Below are positions 56,683 to 64,000 of a stretch of DNA of 64,000 bases, piece after piece. Source of the DNA: Erodium maritimum (Eukaryota > Streptophyta > Magnoliopsida > Geraniales > Geraniaceae); the NCBI GenBank assembly GCA_963921825.1, contig OY997589.1, positions 69,796,523 to 69,860,522 of the forward strand, written 5' to 3'. Each line of letters starts with the position of its first letter. Positions within the stretch are counted from its first letter, which is position 1. Both the position numbers and the translations under genes were made by a program. The notes beneath the pieces are model-generated. The model was given only the letters and a program-made list of their open reading frames with translations, had not been told where the DNA came from and searched no databases.

Positions 56683-57686
56683 AGCGGGCAAGGTGTCCCC
56701 GTAAGGATTCTCAACCACATGTACAGGGAATGTGATTGGTACATGAAAGAATTGAGGTAGCTTAACATATAATTATGGTATCTAATATGAGTGGATAATA
56801 TTATTGACAGAACCTGTGATATGAGAAAAAGTGTCAATATTGAGATAATGATTTTATATTTTTATGTATTTGGTATGTTGTCAACAAAACTAATATGGAT
56901 CTCAACCCCATACCCTCTGATCTTTTAAATTATTTAGTCAAATGTTTGCTCATGATTAGTCATAAATCAAATCCCAATAGGTGTTTCTGATACCAATCCA
57001 AATTCAATTAATTGACTCATCGTCTGCTGAATGATATGACGCCTATTATCTTCTCTTTTCTTCTGTTTCCCTCTTTGTTATGTATGTGTAATGATTTTGT
57101 CGTTGTAAAACTTAGGGAATTTGTATTCATTTGAGAAGTATTTTATTTATTTGAAAAATAGCTACCAAGATTATATATATGTTATTCAGCATCCTTGCAT
57201 AAGGATTATATATTGGTTTGCATTTGATGATATAGTAGTTATTTTAGTCACTAAAGTTTATTTTGATCCCTCAAATTTCAAAAGATCTTGTACTTTGAGT
57301 TCGGAAATGATTAGATAAAGTGTAGGCCAAGATCCAATTTGAAGAATAGACCCAATTTTTTGAAAGTTGGTGACTGGCCCGTATGAAACAGTCTAAGCCC
57401 ATAGAAACAACCTGGTCTGCAAAACACAAAGAAGAACTTGTTTGTCTTCCAGTTTATTCAATCATGGAATAATTATAACTTGTAGCCATAATATAAAATT
57501 ACCTCATAGAGGATAATGCTGAAATGAAGTGTACAGTCAGAAGCAGTCAATGCTTAGGGCTCCATTCCTCGCTTCATAATGTCTAATAAGAACATGAAAC
57601 GAAAGGGTTTGAGTCAAGAGTTTGGATTAGGAGTTTGGATGTTGATTGTACAAAATAGTGGGATGCATAACTTAAAATAAATTGTG
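56683..57686. other. no gene seen
   Basis: AT-rich. Short open frames only, none resembling a known protein. Confidence 0.5.
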
Positions 57687-57979
57687 CTCCACAGTAGTGA
57701 GCCCCGTATAGGGTCTCGTACTGTGAGCGGACCAATCATATTTACTTCAATCTTATTTTATTTATTTCAAAAAAAAGGACACGTGTCGAGCAAGCATGCG
57801 ACCCGGGACGCACGTCCCGGGTCCCAGATTAGCCAGGACGCCAGACGCGGCCCGTGTTTTTGCGGGATGCGGGACGCGAAAAGCCGTCCCACAACGGGAC
57901 GGCTCGCGTCCTGCGTCCCGCAAAAACACGTGCCGAGACGTGAGCCATGATCCGGGCCGTTTCGTTGTACATGCTCTAA
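57687..57979. mobile_element. GC-rich foldback MITE, probably Harbinger-type
   Basis: The ends are GTGCTCCACAGTAG and TGTACATGCTC, loosely complementary and like Harbinger tips. The right end is followed by TAA, but the left side does not show a matching target. Inside is a strong hairpin: GTTTTTGCGGGATGCGGGAC (57856-57875) pairs with GTCCTGCGTCCCGCAAAAAC (about 57909-57928), with AGCCGTCCC/GGGACGGCT in the loop arms. A second palindrome GACCCGGGACG...CGTCCCGGGTC is at about 57800-57822. The frames that are open here (57684-58017) are hairpin artefacts. Confidence 0.55.
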
Positions 57980-58460
57980 GAACTTTGATTACTCCTTCGA
58001 ACTATAATGACAGTTGAGGGAACAATTTATGTTTCAAGGAACTCAAGTGTATTCATTACCTGCACCACCAAACCAATCCCATGAATCTCAATTTCAAATG
58101 TTCCAATCATCTACAAGCTTTTCGAGCAGCTCCATCCAGATATTGAATACCCAACCCTTGAATACCCAGAATGTATTACACACCGACTAACTTCGTACCC
58201 AACATACTGGATTTGGTGAACTTGTTATGGGGTAACAATGGAGAGATAACTCAAGCTAAGGAACTAAGGGCTCACTAGAAGGTCCAAGCATGTATTAAGA
58301 CGCCTCATCCTATTCGAGAAATCGTTGGGAAGAACACGTAAAGATATATAGAGTAAACACCAGAGACAATGTAACTAAACTTGAACTTAGGCTTTTTGCA
58401 GTCAAGAACAAGGGTTGCGTTAGGACAATGAGCATTAATAGCAATGTAAATCGGTCTTAG
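57980..58460 (+). other. unassigned sequence before an LTR
   Basis: Short coding-like text in one frame (FQGTQVYSLPAPPNQSHESQ, about 58030-58090) followed by stops. It may be 3' internal sequence of the retrotransposon whose LTR begins at 58475, or other debris. Confidence 0.35.
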
Positions 58461-58474
58461 TTCAAGTGGGAGTC
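58461..58474 (+). other. polypurine tract
   Basis: TTCAAGTGGGAGTC immediately before the LTR start, like the tract of copia-1. Confidence 0.6.
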
Positions 58475-60085
58475 TATTGAGGTTTTGTGCCCTAGATCAA
58501 ATCCATATTGACATGTTACAAACGTCATTGTGAGTTAATAAATAAGTTTGCAAACGTTTTATAATCATTAAGTTGTAATGTTAGTATAACCGTGAGTATA
58601 CTATTCTTTCTAAGGTATTGGGGAGCAGCTCCCTAATAGTAGAAATCTTACAAACAAAAGAGTAGTGTGAACCGATAGTTAGAGCTAGTGTGATTTTGAC
58701 GAGATGATCATGTTTTACTGATCATGCAAATAGAGATATGAGTTAAAGTCACAGATGCCAAAGAGTTTGACATTAGACGACCTACCTTGAGAATACTCCA
58801 TAGAACAAAGAGACATGAGTACATCTCAAATATTAAAGTAGTCTTTAGTCCTACGACCATGACATCACCATGTTATCTACATGAGGTGGATTCATGACTT
58901 GACATAACATAATGATTGTCCTAATAAATAGTTATAAAGGTTATGATCAGACATGGATACACACATGTGATTTATATGGTTGATGGCCATAAGGACTTGT
59001 CACTTGTATTACACAAGTTAGATGTCATCGTAACGTCCACTCTTGATGAGTATGAGGTTTGTAAAAGAAGCATGACCATGCATGTGATTAGTCACCTACA
59101 TTCCTCACTCATAATCAATAGAACATGTTGAGACCGAATTAGAAAGGATGATGCTTCTATGCCTATGTTTAATCGTGACACTCGCCAAATGACAAAAAGG
59201 ATAAAACTACTTATGATAACAAGACTTGACGAAGTAATGGTCATTAGTTCTATCACTTGGGGAATCATGGGCCTTGCTAGAAGTTACCCATGACCCGTGG
59301 GTGAAACATCTTGTTTCATTTCACTACCAATACTCATAGAATCTTAAAGGGTCACGCACAAAAGAGAAAGACCCCAATGAAGTGGACGAAATGGTTTCGA
59401 CTAAATAAAAAGTGTGCAATTATATTTGATATAATAAACATATCAATATTATTTAATTCAAACACAAAAGGCCAAATAATTAAATAGACAAACACGAAGG
59501 CCAAATGTATCAAATAATTAAAGTTTGGCCGAATACTACTATAACCCAATAGAGGTATTCGGCCAACCTAATAAATTGGATATATTTTTAACCCTTTTTT
59601 TTAATTAAGAGGATTAAAAGGAAACCCTGAATTCTAGAAGGTCTAGAATAAGGAAGGCTAGTTGAACTAGGTCAAGGTTTCCTAATTTTATTTGGCTTGG
59701 ACTTAGAGAAAGACCAACACCTATAAATAAAGAGCTAGCTTGGCGAAAAAATAACAAGCATCACTGCTCTGATTTTCGGCCACCACATAGTGAGTGGAGA
59801 GTTCTTCGTTCAAGGGATACTAGAGCGCTCAGTTGTGGATCTATCTTTCTCGTGTGGATACCGTTAGAGGGTGAACACTTGTGCACCTATACCGACACTT
59901 CTAAAGGTCCCCGTCTCAATCTAGTTGATTGAATGTGCTCTTCATTGAGGTAATCTCTGTTAAATTATCGCATATATTAAGAATTACATGAATGTATGAT
60001 CTAGGTTATTTGGATTATAACCGGCAAAAGTTTAGGAAATTTTTGTTTTCCGTTGTGTTAACATTAATCATCCTATAATCCAACA
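58475..60085 (+). repeat. copia-type LTR, single copy
   Basis: Starts TATTGAGGTTTTG (TG changed to TA) after a polypurine tract and ends ATAATCCAACA. It is about 1.6 kb, with a TATA-like CTATAAATAAAG at about 59720. The upstream polypurine tract makes it a 3' LTR of a plus-strand element. No partner LTR or pol is in the window. A LINE begins within about 13-25 bases after it. Confidence 0.6.
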
Positions 60086-60097
60086 TATCATTGGAGA

Positions 60098-62103
60098 GGA
60101 TGGCTACTTTATTGCTTCAGAGCTTCTTTGTTAATTTTGATAAATGGAGCTCCAAGCAAGGACTTCCAAATCGAGAATGAGTTGAGACAAGGATTCTAAT
60201 CTCTTCATTTATTTTCTTATTGCTCGCAGAGGGCTTGCACCAATTACTAGAAGAAGGCTTGTGTTAGGCTGATTTTGGAGGTTTGCACCAATTACTAGAA
60301 GAAGGCTTGCGTTTGGGTGATTTTGGAGGAGTGAGGGTTGGACTAGGTGGTTTCATCGTGTCTTACTTGTAGTTCGCTGATGACACAATTCTTTTTATGT
60401 CGGGCATAAAAGAACATCATCAAAACTTGAGGAACACGTTTTTGGCATATTAGTATATCTCGGGACTCAAGATCATCTTTCCAATTCCAAAGTTGTTTTT
60501 ATGAACGAGTTAATTGTTTCTAAGTACTTGGTAGAGCATATTTTTGAATGTTCGGTTGTTGGATTTCCCATTCGTTCTCTGGGGTTCTCTTTAGGAACTG
60601 ATCCTCAGAAAGCTCTCACTTGGTCCCCAATAGCTTTGAAATTCAAATAGGCATTGGCCTTTTGGAAGAAGAAATTACTAGAAATGGTCGGAAGAGTATT
60701 TTGATTAAATACACTTTCTCATCTCTCCCTATTTTCTACTTGACGTTCTTCAAGGTTTCAAAAAGCGTGATCGCTAAATTAGAGGCATGATAACGTCGTT
60801 TCTTGTGGAAAGGTTGTTTTACTCATCCGACTCTACAAAAAGTCGGTTGGGGTAAAATTGGTAAGCCTCATTGTGAGGATGGCTTGGGGATAAAACAACT
60901 TGAACAAGTCAATTCCAGGTTATTGGCTAAGTGGTATTCGCGTTTTGCGGAATAGGAGAATTCCTTGTGGAAACAAATAAGTTGTGAGAAATATGGATGG
61001 AATGCAAATGATTGGGACTTAACCAAATGCGACAAGTCGAGATCCCCCTTAGTTTTCATTCACAACCTTGACCTCTCCAAAGATTCGTCCATGTCCTGTC
61101 TTTTTGGAGGACAATGATTTCTTTGGACTCTACAAGACGGTAATAAGATCCTATTATAGGGAGACGTCTGGTTGGATGGTTTATCTTTTCATATTCGATT
61201 GCCTCGCCTTTATTCGAGCACTACCTCTAAAGGGAAGAGAATCAATAACGTTTAGAGAAACGAGACTTGGTCGGTTGGCTATAGGTGAGACTACTTTATA
61301 TGGGAAGATGATCATGCTATTTTTTTGTTGGGATTGCTCAGAGCCGTTCATGTGAGACCTATTGAGGAGTTGGGAAAATTGGTTTGGGTGAAAGCAAATT
61401 TTTTTCATCTACTTCAGTTTAAAATCTTTTTTCACCGGATTCCTCGCTTCCTCCTTCCTGGGCTCACATCTTATGGATAAAGGAGTTGCCGCCCAAGTTT
61501 GATTTATTAGTGTTGATGATAGTTCATCAAGCGATCACCTCTAAAGTGTTCTGGGAGAGTTTAGTTCATAGACAAAGATGTTATGTCCTTCTTGTAGATT
61601 GGTGTTTGAAGACATTGATCATATCTTCTTACATGTAATTTTAAAAGCTCGATATGCTAGAGAACTTATAATTGGTGTTTTTTTCCTATGGTTTATCTGA
61701 AAACAGTATCAGATCTACTACAAGTTTGGACCGGTGTGGGGAAGAAGAAATGGCGGAAGCATTGAATTGAAATTGCTTACCTATGCTTATCGTATATATG
61801 GATTCGTAGGAACAGAGTCGTGTTCAATTAGTACCTAGAGCCAATGGAGTGTTCTTTCCTCAAATTGCAGTAGTATTCATTTGCTATGCTTCGATCAACA
61901 TGGTTTCTTCAGGGGAATCTTTCGTTTGGGAATTGGTTGTCTTTCCCGAGTGACTGTTTTTGACTACCAACTTTTATTTCCCCTTTTTTAAAATTTCTAT
62001 TGGTTTCTCAGATAATGATCCTTACAATTGAGTTTAGATCGTCTGCTATCTTGTATTTTACCTTTAAAAGTTCAAAGTTTGAATAAAACAATCGATTAAA
62101 AAA
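60098..62103 (+). pseudogene. 5'-truncated LINE, RT onward, heavily mutated (LINE-C)
   Basis: Plus-strand fragments across all frames: LINGAPSKDFQIENELRQGD (60135-60195), GLHQLLEEGL (60233), FADDTILFMSG (about 60372-60405, the catalytic block), FPFVLWGSL-type sequence (60570), KTLIISSY (61615) and a tail that ends in GATTAAAAAAA at 62093-62103. Stops are frequent. The 5' truncation begins inside the RT, as is common for LINE insertions. A 48-base tandem duplication lies near its start. Confidence 0.78.
60235..60330 (+). repeat. 48-bp tandem duplication inside LINE-C
   Basis: TTGCACCAATTACTAGAAGA begins copies at 60235 and 60283. The copies differ at a few bases, so the event is not very recent. 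Confidence 0.85.
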
Positions 62104-62290
62104 ATGGTCGACCTTTTAGTGGTGGAAGCCCGACCAGATATAAGTGACCTTTTACATGGTATAAAAGCTTGTTTCGATTATCATCTCCATCCTGACCTAT
62201 ACAGATGTCTAATCCTATCATAATGGATGTGTAGATATCTAATTCACGTGTGAAGAAAGTGTCGAAGTTAACATACATCCAGAAAATAAA
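62104..62290 (+). repeat. TRIM-like LTR fragment
   Basis: Read on the minus strand it gives CATGTAAAAGGTCACTTATAT, then TGGTCGGGCTTCCACCACTAA, which parallels the TRIM LTR at 22888-22929/53567-53600 including the PBS-like TTATACCATG. LINE-C therefore ended in a related LTR, as LINE-A did. Confidence 0.5.
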
Positions 62291-62435
62291 AGATAAATAA
62301 CTACTTATAAAGATTAGGATTACATCTATTAATGAGGATGACAGTTTAATTACGTAGTCTAGAACATGTATAAGTGGTCTTTACAGCTTCTCATCAATAT
62401 CTCTAAGTGCAAGGAAATCTGCGGCAGAGGTCTGC
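62291..62435. other. no gene seen
   Basis: Short AT-rich spacer. Confidence 0.5.
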
Positions 62436-62438
62436 TAA

Positions 62439-62697
62439 GAGCACCTTCAATGGTCGTGGTAGAAGCCATAGTAGGAGCCATATAGAGATTTTTGAGGAGA
62501 GAGAAACAATAAAATAATAAAATTTGAGGAGAGAGTGTGTTGGCCATGGTAGGATCCTACTACGGTTTGTGTCGTCGATACAAGGCATTTAAGAGAAGAA
62601 AGAATGCTATTTTGCTCCAAAATAATTATAAACAATGACTCCCTACTACTTTTCACAGTATGCCATTAGAAAGGCCATGGTGTGAGGTAGTGGTATG
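62439..62697. mobile_element. Harbinger-type MITE, right end damaged
   Basis: Begins GAGCACCTTCAATGG after TAA (62436-62438), matching the Harbinger tip type of the element at 1-708. Near its right side CCATGGTGTGAGGTAGTGGT parallels 610-632. The right terminal repeat is not found; another repeat starts at about 62700. Confidence 0.6.
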
Positions 62698-62936
62698 GAC
62701 AGTGGCGGATCTATGTGATACTCGAGAAGGTTCGTGCCCCCCCCCCCAACTTTCTTTAAAACATCATTTCTTATCTATATTATAATTAGTCTAAGTGAGT
62801 ATTAAATATCTTGTAGGAAATGAGCGCAGATGTTGTATGTTTTTTTTATTATATTTCTAATTTCCTAATCTTAGTTAGTTTAAATTTTTATTTAGTACAT
62901 TATTTAGGGATAAAGACACACCAGGTTAAGTTTTAA
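62698..62936. repeat. unclassified plant repeat
   Basis: Opens with ACAGTGGCGGATCTATG and a run of C at about 62738-62749 (GTGCCCCCCCCCCCC). I recall similar openings from dispersed plant repeats, but cannot name the family. Confidence 0.35.
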
Positions 62937-63333
62937 TTTATTTATTTTTGAAACGGTTAACCGGAGACTTTCATAAATACCAATAGGTAATCAAACAGGA
63001 CGGGGCGCGACCGCCCCGGGTTCCAGATGTATGTCCGAGCCGACCGTAGCATGCCCGGCGCTCATGGACCCATAATAATAGCCCACTTGAAATCGTGGGC
63101 ACAAACTCAAGACAACTCCTTACCATCGTCTCAAAACAGCGAGAGATAAAGTAAACGGTCCTAAACCAAACCTAAAGTAAATTGTCCAAAGAGAATGCAA
63201 ATAACAAGAAAACAGATAAAGATGCTTTGCTGAAGTTGCAGGCTGCCCGGGACCTCCCAGCACTGGCTGTCCCGGGTCTGTAGGTTTAGTCTGAGGACGA
63301 CTCCACCCACCCCTGCCGGGCCGGGTCATTCCT
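62937..63333 (-). other. LINE-like 3' untranslated region and A-rich tail
   Basis: On the minus strand the sequence after the stop of the next feature runs about 400 bases and ends CGTTTCAAAAATAAATAAAT, a LINE-like tail. No endonuclease or RT lies between. Confidence 0.5.
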
Positions 63334-64000
63334 TCATCGGAGGCTGCTGTGCCTCCTTCTGCTCTTCCCTATCCCATGTCTGGTATACCGGCCACACATG
63401 TCTGGTTGGAGGGTCGGATCCTCCAGCGGCTTCTTCGACTCCGGCGGACGAGCATACAGTGACCCGCTCCTAGTTTTCAGGGTAGCCAGCGTACCCTTCC
63501 CTCGGCTGGGCCCTCCTTTGCCCAGTCCTGCCTGGGGATCTTTCTCCTTCCACATGGGATCTTTCTCTTTCCCCTCCCGTGGCACTACAGTAGCTCCGGG
63601 CTCAGCTCGGTTAATAGGATCAGCAATAGGGTGGACGTTAGCCAGATTATCAGGCTTCGTGAACCCCGGGGGCCTTCCAGAGATCCGGCGCCCTCCCTCC
63701 TGCAATATATTGGTTGCCCCTCCTGGGGTAACCCTAGCCAGATTGTCAGACTTCGAAACGTCTGCACCGGGGAGACTTTCTCCCATAGTAATTTCCCTGG
63801 ATCGAATCAGCGGATTCAGGGACATGTCACTCAGTAGGTAAGTAACAGTCGGGTGTGTCACCGGGGGGAGGGGGGGTGTATTCCAGACCGTCCTCAGCAG
63901 CTGATCCACATCCATCTGCCTTGGGACCAAGATAGACGGGTCGTACCGGATTTCTTCCCGACCAATCTTGGCAACTGAGTCGTACAACCCGAGATTCTGT
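63334..64000 (-). CDS. proline-rich retroelement-like protein, partial, unrecognised
   Basis: Open for 222 codons from the right edge of the window to a stop at 63334, so the start is outside. I do not recognise a family. Visible features are a proline-rich block (NTPPLPPVTHPTV), two related stretches (SKSDNLARVTPGG and TKPDNLANVHP), a lysine/aspartate-rich part (GKEKDPMWKEKDPQAGLGKG) and a basic end (KSRRRHSSLR). Followed by a LINE-like tail without ORF2, its setting suggests the C-terminal variable part of a LINE ORF1 in an internally deleted element. A host gene is possible but less likely here. Confidence 0.4.
   Translation of the reverse strand, partial: QNLGLYDSVAKIGREEIRYDPSILVPRQMDVDQLLRTVWNTPPLPPVTHPTVTYLLSDMSLNPLIRSREITMGESLPGADVSKSDNLARVTPGGATNILQEGGRRISGRPPGFTKPDNLANVHPIADPINRAEPGATVVPREGKEKDPMWKEKDPQAGLGKGGPSRGKGTLATLKTRSGSLYARPPESKKPLEDPTLQPDMCGRYTRHGIGKSRRRHSSLR

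Noticed and set aside
57684..58017. GC-rich overlapping frames encoding cysteine- and arginine-rich peptides
   Set aside because: They are translations of the foldback hairpin and its palindromes. No start context and no family.

Overview
The window is plant nuclear DNA from a flowering plant, most likely a eudicot. Nearly all of it is transposable elements of plant type: Ty1/copia and Ty3/gypsy (Tekay/Del chromovirus) LTR retrotransposons, L1-like LINEs, PIF/Harbinger and Mutator-like MITEs, and a TRIM-like short LTR element. Only one ordinary host gene could be supported: a small LysM-domain membrane protein at 19832-20170. I cannot name the species from sequence alone.

Layout. 1-708 is the 3' end of a PIF/Harbinger element with a dead transposase. 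712 to about 6710 is a decayed plus-strand copia element whose integrase has a local inversion; between its pol and its 3' LTR sits a minus-strand LINE (3566-6249) with a perfect 15-bp target duplication. This LINE keeps ORF1 but has lost almost all of ORF2. 7358-16662 is a minus-strand copia element with two apparently identical LTRs; its left LTR carries a second PBS and leader, so this is a tandem remnant. It abuts a broken DUF4283/zinc-knuckle gene (16663-18039). After a Mutator-type MITE with a 9-bp duplication (18756-19143) come the LysM gene and a LINE RT-zinc finger-RNase H remnant (20575-22160).

22616-53630 is one deeply nested structure. A TRIM-like element was split by a full-length LINE (22930-53566). 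That LINE was hit twice by the same Tekay family: once as a plus-strand solo LTR (23328-26689, duplication GGGGA) and once as a near-complete minus-strand element (31559-52244). The Tekay element was then split at its gag-protease linker by a second copy of the copia family (38057-46527, duplication GGTGG). The insertion order follows directly: TRIM, then LINE, then Tekay, then copia.

53631-64000 holds older debris: a DUF4283/zinc-knuckle retroelement remnant with a LINE-like tail, two or three MITEs (one a GC-rich foldback), a copia-type LTR (58475-60085), a heavily mutated LINE (60098-62103), a Harbinger-type MITE related to the element at position 1, and at the right edge an unrecognised proline-rich ORF followed by a LINE-like 3' tail.

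The most informative findings are: both copies of the 8.5-kb copia family have the same deletion removing the reverse-transcriptase YVDD active site and the same gag deletion, although their LTRs look young, which points to mobilisation in trans; ORF1-only LINE-like derivatives recur; and the Tekay LTR carries an array of palindromes ending in TGACG motifs. I found no evidence of a new host gene system. The interest lies in non-autonomous retroelement biology and in a clean relative chronology of insertions.
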